64,000 nt of DNA from Hoeflea_A sp965228785 (GCA_965228785.1 CBDDIF010000001.1:434001-498000), one strand, 5' to 3'; counted from the stretch's first letter, positions 50,911 to 61,743 are shown. Translations and numbers: made by a program. The notes: generated from the sequence alone by a model not told the origin.

Positions 50911-51417
50911 TCAAGGCCAGACAAACGCGACTTTCTTCAGGCGGCGATTGTCGAAGTTTTCTGCGCCTTCGGCGATATCCATGCCGCCAAGGGCCGAATA
51001 GAAATTGATCGCCCGATCGTTCTCGGCGAGCGTCCAGACGACAAGCCCCTTGCATCCCAGTGACGTTAGCAGTCGCTTGGCTTCGCGAAACAGCTGTGAT
51101 CCCAGGCCGATGCCCTGATATTCAGGCCTCAGGTAAAGCTCGTAGATTTCGCCTTCCTGAGGCAGAGAACGGGCCCGGTTAAGGCCGAGCGTTGCATAAC
51201 CGGCGATGCTGCCGCCGACCTCAAGAACAAGGATACTGGTGGAGCCGCGTATGGCGCGCTGCCACCATTGATGGCTGCGGCGTTCAACCATGGCCATCAG
51301 AGTGCGGTAGGGGATCAGCCCGGAATAGGCGTGTTGCCAGGCGGCACGGTGCGCCTCGGAGATGGCCAGCGCATCATCCGGTTCGGCACGTCGTACGTCC
51401 ACAGCCAGCGTTGTCAT
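50911..51417 (-). CDS. GNAT family N-acetyltransferase (paralogue of the gene at 31172)
   Basis: 168 residues; about 71% identical to the product of 31172-31678 without gaps. Core IYELYLRPEYQGIGLGSQLF and AINFYSALGG. It stands next to ppa and typA core genes, so this may be the resident copy and the 31 kb one the newcomer. A CtrA-type box lies about 100 bases upstream. Confidence 0.92.
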   Translation of the reverse strand: MTTLAVDVRRAEPDDALAISEAHRAAWQHAYSGLIPYRTLMAMVERRSHQWWQRAIRGSTSILVLEVGGSIAGYATLGLNRARSLPQEGEIYELYLRPEYQGIGLGSQLFREAKRLLTSLGCKGLVVWTLAENDRAINFYSALGGMDIAEGAENFDNRRLKKVAFVWP

Positions 51418-51516
51418 GACTGAATCCTACCCGTTCGACCACCGTCCGCGAAGCGGCTGATGACCTCATTCGGTGCTGTACCCACAGGTAAAAATGCAAC
51501 ACCTGCGGTCGACAGA

Positions 51517-51532
51517 TTAACGGATTGTTAAC
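51517..51532. promoter_or_regulatory. CtrA-type box upstream of GNAT gene
   Basis: TTAA-CGGATTG-TTAAC matches the CtrA consensus TTAA-N7-TTAAC exactly. It lies in the 169-base gap between the typA end and the GNAT start, about 100 bases before the latter. Only one site was noticed, so function is uncertain. Confidence 0.5.
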
Positions 51533-51586
51533 CCATCAGGCAAGGCTACAGCGACAGGGGAGGGTTCAACTCCCGACAACGGACTG

Positions 51587-53416
51587 TCAGGAAGCGAGCG
51601 CGGCTGTGCGGCTTTTCTCGAAGCGCTTGCGAACATGCGGGTCGAGATAGAGCTTGCGCAGGCGGATCGATTGCGGCGTGACCTCGACCAATTCGTCGTC
51701 CTGGATCCACGACAGCGCCCGTTCCAGGGTCATGCGAATGGGCGGCGTCAGCTTGACCGCCTCGTCCTTGCCGGCGGCGCGGATGTTGGTCAGCTTCTTG
51801 CCCCTCAGCACGTTGACCTCGAGGTCGTTGTCGCGCGAGTGGATACCGATGATCATGCCCTCATAGACCTTTTCCCCGGCGTCGATGACCATCGGGCCGC
51901 GATCTTCGAGGTTGAACAGCGCATAGGCGACGGATTCGCCGGCCTCGTTGGCGAGCAGCACGCCGTTGACCCGGCCGCCGATGTCGCCCCGATAGGGCTG
52001 GTAATCGTGGAACAGCCGGTTCATGACGGCGGTACCGCGCGTGTCGGTCAGGAGTTCGGACTGATAGCCGATAAGGCCGCGCGTCGGCGCATGGAACACC
52101 AGCCGCACCCGGTTGCCACCGGACGGCCGCAGCTCGACCATCTCGCCTTTGCGCTCCGACATTTTCTGCACGACAATGCCTGAATGTTCCTCGTCAACAT
52201 CGATAACCACTTCCTCGACCGGTTCGAGCAGGCTGCCGTCATCGGCAGTTCGCATCACAACACGGGGGCGGGAGACAGCCAGTTCAAATCCTTCTCGGCG
52301 CATGGTCTCGATCAGCACGGCGAGTTGCAGTTCGCCGCGGCCGGAGACGTAGAAAGAATCCTTGTCGTCGGCTTCCTCGATGCGCAGCGCGACGTTGCCC
52401 TCGGCTTCCTTGAACAGGCGGTCGCGGATGACGCGGCTCGTCACCTTGGAGCCTTCCGTGCCTGCGAGCGGTGAATCGTTGACGATGAAGGACATCGTGA
52501 CAGTCGGCGGGTCGATCGGCTGCGCCATCAGCGGTTCCATGACCTCAGGCGCGCAGAACGTGTCGGCGACCGTGCCCTTGGTCAGCCCGGCAATGGCGAC
52601 GATGTCGCCGGCGCGTCCTTCCTCGATGGGCTGTCGCTCGATGCCGCGGAAAGCCAGAATCTTGGAAACGCGGCCCTGTTCCAGCATGGCGCCGTTGCGA
52701 TCGATAACCTTGATCGGCTGGTTCGGCTTGACGACGCCGGAGTGAATGCGGCCGGTGATAATACGACCGAGAAACGGGTTGGCTTCGAGAATGGTGCCGA
52801 TCATGCGGAACGGGCCGTCGCCCGTCGTGGGTTCGGGCACATGGCGCCGGATCAGGTCGAACAGCGGCGCCAGGCCCTGGTCCTTCGGTCCTTCCGGCTT
52901 TTCGTTCATCCAGCCGTCGCGGCCCGAACCGTAGAGAATCGGGAAGTCGAGTTGCTCGTCATCGGCGTCAAGCGCGGCGAAGAGGTCGAAAACCTCGTCG
53001 ACGACAGCATCCGGCCGGGCATCCGGCCGGTCGATCTTGTTGACGGCGACGATCGGCCTGAGGCCTACCTTGAGCGCCTTGCCGACGACGAACTTGGTCT
53101 GCGGCATCGGCCCTTCGGCCGCGTCGACCAGCACAATCGCGCCATCGACCATGGAGAGGATGCGCTCCACCTCGCCGCCGAAATCGGCGTGGCCGGGCGT
53201 GTCGACGATGTTGATGCGCACATCGTTCCAGACCACGGATGTCGCCTTGGCCAGGATAGTAATGCCGCGTTCCTTCTCCAGCTCGTTGGAATCCATGACG
53301 CGTTCGGCAACGCGCTGGTTTTCACGAAACGCGCCGGACTGCTTCAGAAGCTCGTCGACAAGCGTGGTTTTCCCATGGTCGACATGGGCGATGATCGCAA
53401 TATTGCGAAGGGTCAT
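51587..53416 (-). CDS. typA: Translational GTPase TypA/BipA
   Basis: 609 residues. G1 AHVDHGKTTLVDELL, G3 DTPGHADFGGEVER and G4 NKIDRPDAR, then EF-G-like domains and the BipA-specific C-terminus with PTRGLIGYQSELLTDTRGTA. It binds the ribosome and is needed at low temperature and under stress. The opposite strand carries long spurious frames, typical of GC-rich codons. 106 bases separate it from the M3 peptidase gene upstream. Confidence 0.97.
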   Translation of the reverse strand: MTLRNIAIIAHVDHGKTTLVDELLKQSGAFRENQRVAERVMDSNELEKERGITILAKATSVVWNDVRINIVDTPGHADFGGEVERILSMVDGAIVLVDAAEGPMPQTKFVVGKALKVGLRPIVAVNKIDRPDARPDAVVDEVFDLFAALDADDEQLDFPILYGSGRDGWMNEKPEGPKDQGLAPLFDLIRRHVPEPTTGDGPFRMIGTILEANPFLGRIITGRIHSGVVKPNQPIKVIDRNGAMLEQGRVSKILAFRGIERQPIEEGRAGDIVAIAGLTKGTVADTFCAPEVMEPLMAQPIDPPTVTMSFIVNDSPLAGTEGSKVTSRVIRDRLFKEAEGNVALRIEEADDKDSFYVSGRGELQLAVLIETMRREGFELAVSRPRVVMRTADDGSLLEPVEEVVIDVDEEHSGIVVQKMSERKGEMVELRPSGGNRVRLVFHAPTRGLIGYQSELLTDTRGTAVMNRLFHDYQPYRGDIGGRVNGVLLANEAGESVAYALFNLEDRGPMVIDAGEKVYEGMIIGIHSRDNDLEVNVLRGKKLTNIRAAGKDEAVKLTPPIRMTLERALSWIQDDELVEVTPQSIRLRKLYLDPHVRKRFEKSRTAALAS

Positions 53417-53522
53417 TTCTTTTCTACCTGGAAATTGTCATGGCGCGCCCGCCCGGCGCCGCCTCTGTTCTCGGCTGCGCTCATACAGGTTTTTGTGCAG
53501 TTGCGAAAGAGGGGCGTCCGAT

Positions 53523-55562
53523 TTACGCCGCCAGCCCTTTTTTCTTCAGCATGGCCGAGGCGTCGGGCATCTTGCCGCGGAAGGCAATGTAGGTGTCTTC
53601 CGGGTCGACGCTGTCGCCGGCCGAATAGACGTGTCGCAGCAGCTTGGCCGCGGTTTCCGTGTCGAAGACATCGCCGGTTTCCTCGAAGGCGGCGAAGGCG
53701 TCGGCGTCGAGCACTTCCGACCACATGTAGGAATAGTAGCCGGCCGAATAGCCGTCGCCGGCGAAGACGTGCAGGAAATGCGGAGTGCGGTGACGCATGA
53801 CAATGGCTTCGGGCATGCCGAGTTCGCTGAGCTTGCAGCGCTCGAAGGCAAGCGGATCGGTGACCGCGCCGGCGGTGTGGAAGGCCATGTCGACCAGCGC
53901 CGAGGCGGTGAATTCGACAGCCGCGAAGCCGCCGTTGAAATTGCGTGCCGCCAACACCTTGTCGAGAAGCGACTGCGGGATCGGCTCGCCGGTGTCCACA
54001 TGCACCGCATATTTGCGGAGCATTTCGGGAACGGTCAGCCAGTGCTCATAAAGCTGCGAGGGCAGTTCGACGAAGTCTCGGGCAACCGAGGTGCCGGAGA
54101 CCGACGGATGGTCGACGTTCGACAACAGTCCGTGCAAGGCGTGGCCGAATTCGTGGAACAACGTGCGTGCATCGTCGAGCGACAGCAAAGCCGGTTTGCC
54201 CTCCGGCGGCTTGGCGAAGTTCATGACGTTGTAGACGATCGGGATCTGTCCACCATTCAGCCGGTGCTGTTCCTGAAAACTGCTCATCCAGGCGCCCGAC
54301 CGCTTCGACTGACGGGCGAAATAGTCTCCGAAGAAAAGCCCGACCAGCCGGCCGCCGGCATCGTGGATTTCGAAAACACGGGCGTCCGGGTGATAGGCCT
54401 CGAGATCCGGTCGCTCGACGGCGCGCAGTCCGAACAGCCGGCCGGCGACGTCAAAACAGGCTTCGATGATCTTGTCGAGCTGCAGGTAGGGCTTCAATTC
54501 GGCTTCCGAGAAGTCGAACGTGCGGCCGCGCAGCTTTTCTGCATAGTGGCGCCAGTCCCAGGGGGCGACCGGATGGTTCTTGCCCTCTTCGGCGATCAGT
54601 TCAGCCAGCGCGTCTTCTTCCTTGCGGGCGCGCAGAAGTGCCCGGTCCCAGACCTTCATCAGCAACCCATTCACCGCATCGGGCGTCTTCGCCATCGTGT
54701 TGTCGAGCTTGAAGGCGGCGAAACTGTCATATCCCAGCAAGGCGGCCTTTTCGGCACGCAGCGTCAGGATCCGGGCAACGAGATCGACATTGTCGGTGTC
54801 TCCACCGCTTTCTCCGCGGGCGATCCAGGCGGAGAAGGCGTGTTCGCGCAGGTCTCGCCGTTCCGAGAAGGTGAGGAACGGCTCGATGATCGAGCGCGAC
54901 AGGGTCACGGCATAGGGAGCATCGAGCTTGCGTTCACGGGCTGCCGCGGCCATGCCGTCGCGCAGGAAGTCCGGCACGCCCTCGAGATCGGCATCGTCCT
55001 TGAGCGCCAGGTGCCATTCGGCTTCGTCGGCCAGGACGTTCTGGCTGAATTTGGCGCCAAGACCGGCCAACTCTTCATTGACGGCGGCGAGGCGTGTCTG
55101 GTCGTCATCGCCGAGCTGGGCGCCGGCGCGCACAAAGCCCTTCCAGTGCTTTTCCAGCACCCGCTGTTTTTCCTGGTCAAGATCGAGCATCTCGCGATCG
55201 CGCCAGATGGCGTCGACCCTATCGAACAGCGCCCGGTTCATGGCGATGGACGAAAAGTGGCGGGACATCTTCGGTGCTATGTCACGCTCCAGGGCGCGAA
55301 TGTCATTGTTGCTGTCAGCACCGGCGCGGTTCCAGAACAGAGCCGAGACCCGCGACAGGTCGCGACCGGCGATCTCCAGTGCCACGATCGTGTTGTCGAA
55401 ATCGGGATCACGCGGATCGGCGGCAATGGCGTCGATTTCGCGATCGTGTCGTTCCATAGCCGCCTCGAAAGCCGGCGCAAAGGCGTCGTCATCTATTTTG
55501 CCGAATTCCGGCAGGCCGTGATGCCCATTCCAGGAAAAAATCGGGTTTTCGACGGTTTCCAT
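53523..55562 (-). CDS. M3 family oligopeptidase (PrlC/Dcp-like)
   Basis: 679 residues. Zinc motif HEFGH in TLFHEFGHALHGLLS with a downstream Glu. The N-terminal helical shell (LPEFGKIDDDAFAPAFEAAM) and SALVDMAFHTAG are family features. It degrades oligopeptides in the cytoplasm. The ATG at 55562 (METVENPIF) was chosen over an upstream GTG at 55574. Confidence 0.95.
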   Translation of the reverse strand: METVENPIFSWNGHHGLPEFGKIDDDAFAPAFEAAMERHDREIDAIAADPRDPDFDNTIVALEIAGRDLSRVSALFWNRAGADSNNDIRALERDIAPKMSRHFSSIAMNRALFDRVDAIWRDREMLDLDQEKQRVLEKHWKGFVRAGAQLGDDDQTRLAAVNEELAGLGAKFSQNVLADEAEWHLALKDDADLEGVPDFLRDGMAAAARERKLDAPYAVTLSRSIIEPFLTFSERRDLREHAFSAWIARGESGGDTDNVDLVARILTLRAEKAALLGYDSFAAFKLDNTMAKTPDAVNGLLMKVWDRALLRARKEEDALAELIAEEGKNHPVAPWDWRHYAEKLRGRTFDFSEAELKPYLQLDKIIEACFDVAGRLFGLRAVERPDLEAYHPDARVFEIHDAGGRLVGLFFGDYFARQSKRSGAWMSSFQEQHRLNGGQIPIVYNVMNFAKPPEGKPALLSLDDARTLFHEFGHALHGLLSNVDHPSVSGTSVARDFVELPSQLYEHWLTVPEMLRKYAVHVDTGEPIPQSLLDKVLAARNFNGGFAAVEFTASALVDMAFHTAGAVTDPLAFERCKLSELGMPEAIVMRHRTPHFLHVFAGDGYSAGYYSYMWSEVLDADAFAAFEETGDVFDTETAAKLLRHVYSAGDSVDPEDTYIAFRGKMPDASAMLKKKGLAA

Positions 55563-55657
55563 AGCAAGCCCCACTCATCTCGCATACCTGCACGCGATGT
55601 AGGCAACCCCCGCGTGCCCTGCAAGGGTCGCTCATGGGAATTGCGAGGATCGAACGC

Positions 55658-55685
55658 AAAAAGCCCGGCGTGAAACCGGGCGTTT
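55658..55685 (-). terminator. Intrinsic terminator of argG
   Basis: On the minus strand GCCCGG-TTTCACG-CCGGGC is followed by TTTTT. A 6-bp GC stem with a T-run, 27 bases after the argG stop: a textbook rho-independent terminator. Confidence 0.88.
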
Positions 55686-55711
55686 TCAATGAGATGATCA
55701 GGCCAAAGCGA

Positions 55712-56929
<1,218 letters not shown>

Positions 56930-57030
56930 TGGGATGTCCGTTACGTTGTATGCGGGCGTGTTGCGCCCGGTTCTTGAAACCGGCGGCACTTTAGTCGGAA
57001 ACGCGCGCGATACAAGGGTAGTCAGGTGAT

Positions 57031-57932
57031 TCAGGCCTTGCCTTGTTGCCGCAGCCCGCCCACTGCGTCACCGGCAATGGCGGCCAGCAGGATCGCGCCG
57101 CCGATCAGGGTCAGCGGCCCGGCGGTTTCTCCGAGAGCCAGCCAGACCCAAAGCGGCGCAAGCACGATCTCGGTCATGGCAATTAGTGAGAATTCTGCCG
57201 CCGGCACCGATTTCGAGCCCGCTGTGAAGAGAACAAGTGCAAGGCCCAGTTGGAAGACGCCCATGCCGAGCGACAATGTCGCGTCGTGAAGGGACAGTTG
57301 GATGCCATCGCCTGTAGCAAAACAGATTGCGGCCGACAGACCGCAGCCGAACAGGCCGGCAAGCAGGACGCTCGGCAACATGTCGCTCAGCCGCCCCCAT
57401 CGCAAGGCGACGATATAGCAGGCAAAACCGGCCGCACCGGACAGGGCTGCGAGATTGCCGACAGCGTATCCGAGCGAGATGCCTTCAGACACCATCACGG
57501 CGACGCCGAAAAAGGCGCAGCAGATGGCAAGCCAGGTGGTCGCGCGCACCCGTTCGCCCAGAACCACGCGTCCCAGGATCGCGGCCATAAGGGCGCTGCC
57601 GCATAGAGAAACAGGGCGTTGGCAACCGATGATTTCTGAAGGGCGACGATCGAGCCGCTGAAGGCAACGGTCAGCCCGACCGCGGCGATGAGCGTAGCCC
57701 AGCCAACGGACCGCATGAGCGGTGCGACATGGCCGCGTTCGCGCCAGCCTATGACGAGCAGCAGAAACAGGACGACGCCGAGCGAGCGGTAAAACAGAAC
57801 CTGCCAGGCCGTCGCCTCCTGCATGAGGCGAATGGCGATGCCGACGGTCGAGGACACCATGCTGCCAGCGATGATGAAAGCGACGCCTCGTCGATAGGCC
57901 GATGAAACGGCAGTCGTCGAATTGCTGTCCAT
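57031..57932 (-). pseudogene. EamA/DMT family exporter, split by a frameshift
   Basis: The first half (57932 down to about 57595) reads MDSNSTTAVSSAYRRGVAFI, then further EamA helices and KSSVANALFLYAAAPL. After that the reading frame shifts and the second half continues as MAAILGRVVLGERVRATTWL to GETAGPLTLIGGAILLAAIA. A single-base indel near 57592-57597, just after the FLYAAAP motif, would join them into one protein of about 300 residues with ten helices, the normal EamA size. Either a real disruption or a sequencing error. Confidence 0.82.
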
Positions 57933-57977
57933 GGAAGGACGCTACAGGGCGGCGTATTCCCATGTCCATCGACAAAG

Positions 57978-58007
57978 CAAAACCGGCCGACACAAGGTCG
58001 ACCGGTT
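57978..58007 (-). terminator. Terminator of the exported-protein operon
   Basis: On the minus strand AACCGGTCGAC-CTTGT-GTCGGCCGGTT (11-bp stem, one G-U pair) runs into TTTT. It lies 24 bases after the stop of the small exported protein. Confidence 0.8.
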
Positions 58008-58030
58008 CCGGTTGGGAGGATGCGTCCGTG

Positions 58031-58339
58031 CTACTCGGGCGGTGGGGCGCATTCGTCGGCGCCGCCGGGTTGCGAACTCATGCCGCCATTGCCGAGATCG
58101 CACATGGCTTTCAGGGCTTCGGCGCATTCCATGACGCCCAGATTGCTGTTGCAAGTCAGATCGCTGTCGTCGACCTGGGTCTGGGTCGCGCCGCCGCCCG
58201 TCTTGCCGGTCGTTTTGATCTTTGCGACCGGGGCCGAGCCGCGCTTGACGACATGGCTGGAGGCGGCCTGGGCCTGTGCCGACAGGGCGATCAGAACGCC
58301 GACGGCGGTCAGGATGCGGGTGAATGAAGTGGTGTTCAT
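58031..58339 (-). CDS. Small exported protein of unknown function
   Basis: 102 residues: signal peptide RILTAVGVLIALSAQAQA, then a basic stretch (HVVKRGSAPVAKIKTTGKTG) and four Cys residues in the last 45 (SDLTCNSNLGVMECAEAL). No family recognised. It follows the basic exported protein by 22 bases on the same strand and ends before a terminator. Confidence 0.75.
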   Translation of the reverse strand: MNTTSFTRILTAVGVLIALSAQAQAASSHVVKRGSAPVAKIKTTGKTGGGATQTQVDDSDLTCNSNLGVMECAEALKAMCDLGNGGMSSQPGGADECAPPPE

Positions 58340-58361
58340 CGGTCTATCCTTCCTTCGACGC

Positions 58362-59246
58362 TTATTTCTTCAGGCGGACGGATTTCGCGCCGCCCTTGAG
58401 ACCGCAATTCACGTTGAGCGGAACCCACTTGGTGGAATGCTTGTGGCCCTTCAGCACGACCATGTACTTGCGCTTGGTGGTCTTCTTGAAGGTGTAGGTC
58501 TTGGCCCAACGCTTGGCGTAGCCCTTGCCGGCCTTGCCTGTCTTGACGCTGGCCGCCTGCTTGGCGCCGTCATGGCGATAGAGCATGAAGTTGACCTTGC
58601 CCGGCTTGTTCGTATGGATCTCGGTCACCAGCCGCACCGGCTGGCCGCATTTCGGACGAGCCGGAATGGTGTAGAGCTTCAGCTTCGACACCTTGAGATC
58701 AGTCTTGGCACGTTTTGGTGGCTTGGGCTGGCAGACCACCTTGATTGGCAGCTTGCCCGTGTAACCGTGAATATCGGCGGAGTGGTAGGCCGACAGAACG
58801 GCATCGATGTGCATGTCCCGGACGGCTTTCTTGGAGCCACCGAATACATCACACAGGGCCCGGGCCTTGCCCTGCAGCGGCGACAACATGGATTTGCCGA
58901 CGTTGGCAGGAACCAGTTTCTCGTAATTGCGGGTGCGATAGCCCTCAGGCATCTTCCAGAGATACATGCCGGATTCTTTAACGAAGATTCCAGCCGAATC
59001 GAATTTGCCCCCGACTGTCTTGATCTTGATCTTGATCTGGATCGGGAAGTTGGATGACTTGTTGGCCCACACCCACTTGTTGCCGTTATGCTTCATTTCC
59101 ATCGTCACAGGCTGATGGTAACTGCCCTGAACGACGTGGAACTTGATGTCCTTCATGACGGCATTGGCCGGGGTGGCCAGAAGCGGGGTTGTCAGGGCGA
59201 GTGCCGTGAGTGCTGCTTTGACGCCCGGTTTTCTTGCGATGTTCAT
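58362..59246 (-). CDS. Exported, strongly basic protein of unknown function
   Basis: 294 residues with signal peptide (VKAALTALALTTPLLATPANA). The mature part is extremely rich in Lys and other basic residues. The first half has KDIKFHVVQGSYHQPVTMEM and a Cys pair; the second has PARPKCGQPVRLVTEIHTNK with a beta-sandwich-like pattern and ends in a Lys-rich tail. No family recognised. It is the first gene of a two-gene minus-strand operon with the small Cys protein and stands divergent from an acidic exported beta-helix protein. Confidence 0.78.
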   Translation of the reverse strand: MNIARKPGVKAALTALALTTPLLATPANAVMKDIKFHVVQGSYHQPVTMEMKHNGNKWVWANKSSNFPIQIKIKIKTVGGKFDSAGIFVKESGMYLWKMPEGYRTRNYEKLVPANVGKSMLSPLQGKARALCDVFGGSKKAVRDMHIDAVLSAYHSADIHGYTGKLPIKVVCQPKPPKRAKTDLKVSKLKLYTIPARPKCGQPVRLVTEIHTNKPGKVNFMLYRHDGAKQAASVKTGKAGKGYAKRWAKTYTFKKTTKRKYMVVLKGHKHSTKWVPLNVNCGLKGGAKSVRLKK

Positions 59247-59474
59247 TTTGCTCTCCGTTGAACTTACCCCACTGAGCGTCTTATGGACGACCGCCCGTGA
59301 ACCGCTTCTGAAACGGCTGTTCAGCCGGCATTCATCAATTTCGGAAGAACTCCAGTGGCTGTCTCAGTTTGTTGGAGGTGAAGCTTCCATCCGGGCGCCG
59401 CAGGTCATAATCTGCCCGCGTAATTCTATGACTGTGACCCACTGACCTGCATTGGCAAAACCAACGAGGATGCG

Positions 59475-60911
59475 ATGTCTCATTCCATTTTGGCTAGAAC
59501 AGTCGCGGCGGCCGGGCTGGCGATCTGCGGCTCAAGCCTGCTCTGTTCGAGTGCGCTGGCTCAATCCGCCATTCATGTGACGAACGGGTCCGACTCCGGA
59601 GACGGATCCCTGCGAGCGGCGTTGGAAACCGCCGCCGGTGCGGCGCAGCCCCTGCCGATCCTGATCGTCACGGGTGATGATATCGAGATTGCGTCGACAC
59701 TGACCTATTCCGGGCAGCATCCGCTTGTCATCCATGGCAACGGGCAAACGGTGAAGACCGAGGCTAATGTGACCCTTTTGACTGTCTCGGAAGGCGCCGA
59801 TCTGACGGTGAGCAAGCTCGATTTCGTGGGTCCCGGCGGCTTCAGTATCCGCGAACGGGGCGATCTGTCGGGCGCCGGTGGCAAGGGGATCTTTGTCGAT
59901 GTGCGGGACGACCAGACGGGCACCGTCAATCTGACGCTGAACAGCGTGTCGGTGTCCGGGGTGGCCTATCACGGCATTCATGTCTCCGATTGCGATCTCG
60001 CCGATGCCTGCGGCGGCGGTAGCGGTGGCGGCGGGGACGGCGCGCCGGCCTCGATCGATGTCCAGCTCAACAATGTGGAGATCAGCGATGTCGGCAACGG
60101 TTCCTTCGACGCCGACGGCATTCGCATCGACGAGCGCGGAGACGGCGACATAACATTCACCTCACGGGTGTCCGTGTTCAGCGATGTCGGCGCCGATGGG
60201 GTGGAACTCGACGAGGGCGATGCGGGCGACGTGATTGCCACGATCGTCGACAACGGGTTCATCGACAACGGTGAATATTGCGATCCCGATGTGCTGGCGC
60301 CGTTTCTGCCCGCCACAACGGAAGGGGAATTCGAGGATGGCGAAAAGCCGGAGGGAGAAATTCCTGGCGGCGTCGCGGATACGCCGGACGACCGGTGCTT
60401 CGAGCGCGAAGTGGTTCTCTACGATTCCGGCTTCGTCAGGGAATTCGAGTTCGGCATCGATCTCGACGATGGCATCGACATAGATGAAGCAGGACCCGGC
60501 GGGCTGCGGGTGACCATGCTCGACTCCGAAATCCTGCGCAATCATGACGAGGGCGTCGATCTGGACGAAGAGGATGCCGGCGATGTTTTTGTCACCATTC
60601 TGCGCTCGACGGCGGAAGGCAACACGGATGACGGTTTTCGCACCTCGGAATCCGGGCCCGGAAACCTGACCGCCTCAGTCCACTCGGTCACCGCCAAGGA
60701 CAATGGCGGCAATGGTGTGCGTCTCGACGAAGCGGACGAGGGAACGATTTCGGTCGAGGCCATTCGCGTGACGACCGCCGACAATGACGACGGCGACGAC
60801 ACCGGCTTGCGGGTGACCAAACAGGGTTCGGGTGAGGGCACGCTGGTGGTGCGCGAGTCCGACCTTCAGGACGGCATCGATGCCCGAAATGTCACCGTGA
60901 CGCGGGAATGA
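59475..60911 (+). CDS. Exported acidic right-handed beta-helix protein
   Basis: 478 residues with signal peptide (AAAGLAICGSSLLCSSALAQ). The mature part starts SAIHVTNGSDSGDGSLRAAL, the opening of right-handed parallel beta-helix (pectate-lyase-like) proteins. Repeated turns such as GVELDEGDAGDVIATIVDNG, GVDLDEEDAGDVFVTILRST and GVRLDEADEGTISVEAIRVT give about 22-25-residue rungs with an Asp/Glu-rich turn. There is a Gly-rich spacer and a Pro-Glu insert. The acidic turns suggest calcium or cation binding. ATG after GAGG. Confidence 0.82.
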   Translation: MSHSILARTVAAAGLAICGSSLLCSSALAQSAIHVTNGSDSGDGSLRAALETAAGAAQPLPILIVTGDDIEIASTLTYSGQHPLVIHGNGQTVKTEANVTLLTVSEGADLTVSKLDFVGPGGFSIRERGDLSGAGGKGIFVDVRDDQTGTVNLTLNSVSVSGVAYHGIHVSDCDLADACGGGSGGGGDGAPASIDVQLNNVEISDVGNGSFDADGIRIDERGDGDITFTSRVSVFSDVGADGVELDEGDAGDVIATIVDNGFIDNGEYCDPDVLAPFLPATTEGEFEDGEKPEGEIPGGVADTPDDRCFEREVVLYDSGFVREFEFGIDLDDGIDIDEAGPGGLRVTMLDSEILRNHDEGVDLDEEDAGDVFVTILRSTAEGNTDDGFRTSESGPGNLTASVHSVTAKDNGGNGVRLDEADEGTISVEAIRVTTADNDDGDDTGLRVTKQGSGEGTLVVRESDLQDGIDARNVTVTRE

Positions 60912-60995
60912 AGCGACCCCGGGGGTTTGTTCGGCGGAAGGTCGTACGGCAGGCCGTCGACACTATCCCAATTCCATGTCGCGTAAGGTTGCTAT

Positions 60996-61727
60996 ATGGA
61001 AGCCGTCACAACCAGCGTCGATGGAGTATTGATGGACAAGGGACTGGATTTCGGCATTGCGCCGGAAATTCACGGCGATGCGTTTCACCGGACGCTGTTC
61101 GAACTGGCTAAGCGGCCGGATCTGCATTCGTTTCTGGAGATCGGCTCGTCGAGCGGTGAGGGTAGCACGCAGGCGCTGGTTTCGGGGATCAGAACCCGCG
61201 ATGAGCGCAGCGATGTCCGGATGTTCTGCATGGAAATCAGCCGGGCTCGATTCGAGGAGTTGCAGAACAACTACGCCGATGACGGATTTGTCCATTGCTA
61301 CAATGTGTCGTCGATCCCGGCGGCGGCCTTCCCCGGCGCTGCCGAGATCGAGCGCTTTCACCAGGTTTCGGAACGTTATCGGTTTCGGCCGAAACGCCGG
61401 GCCAGGAAGCTGACCCAGACGCTCGGCTGGCTGCAGCGCGATCTCGACTATATCGCCGAATCCGGTGCCGATGGTGCCGGCATCAAGCTGATCAAGCAGG
61501 ACCAGGGAATTGAGTTTTTCGATTTCGTTCTGATCGACGGGTCCGAATTTACCGGCGAGCGCGACCTCTACGAGGTGATCGGAGCGAAGGTCATCGCGCT
61601 GGACGATATTCGCTCGTTCAAATGCTACAACGCGCATCGGATTTTGATGGCCGACATCAATTATCGTCTGCTGGAGAAGCGTCCGCATACCCGCAACGGC
61701 TTTTCGATATTCGAACGGGTGTTTTGA
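60996..61727 (+). CDS. Class I SAM-dependent methyltransferase-like protein
   Basis: 243 residues. SHSFLEIGSSSGEGSTQAL fits SAM motif I, with VRMFCMEISRARFEELQNNY as motif II and FFDFVLIDGSEFTGERDLY as motif IV (Methyltransf_24-like). Target unknown. ATG at 60996; an inner ATG at 61032 is possible. The LysE gene follows 16 bases later. Confidence 0.75.
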   Translation: MEAVTTSVDGVLMDKGLDFGIAPEIHGDAFHRTLFELAKRPDLHSFLEIGSSSGEGSTQALVSGIRTRDERSDVRMFCMEISRARFEELQNNYADDGFVHCYNVSSIPAAAFPGAAEIERFHQVSERYRFRPKRRARKLTQTLGWLQRDLDYIAESGADGAGIKLIKQDQGIEFFDFVLIDGSEFTGERDLYEVIGAKVIALDDIRSFKCYNAHRILMADINYRLLEKRPHTRNGFSIFERVF

Positions 61728-61743
61728 AAGCAAGGGGCTTGCC

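Noticed and set aside
51555..51580. GGTTCAACTCC resembling a tRNA T-arm
   Set aside because: The flanking bases do not form the T-stem, and no acceptor or anticodon arm is present upstream.
52742..53800. 352-codon plus-strand frame opposite typA
   Set aside because: Shadow of typA and the adjacent gap; ends in an Arg-rich nonsense tail.
53037..55673. 878-codon open frame on the plus strand opposite typA and the M3 peptidase
   Set aside because: Antisense to two core genes with clear motifs; no protein-like pattern in the translation.
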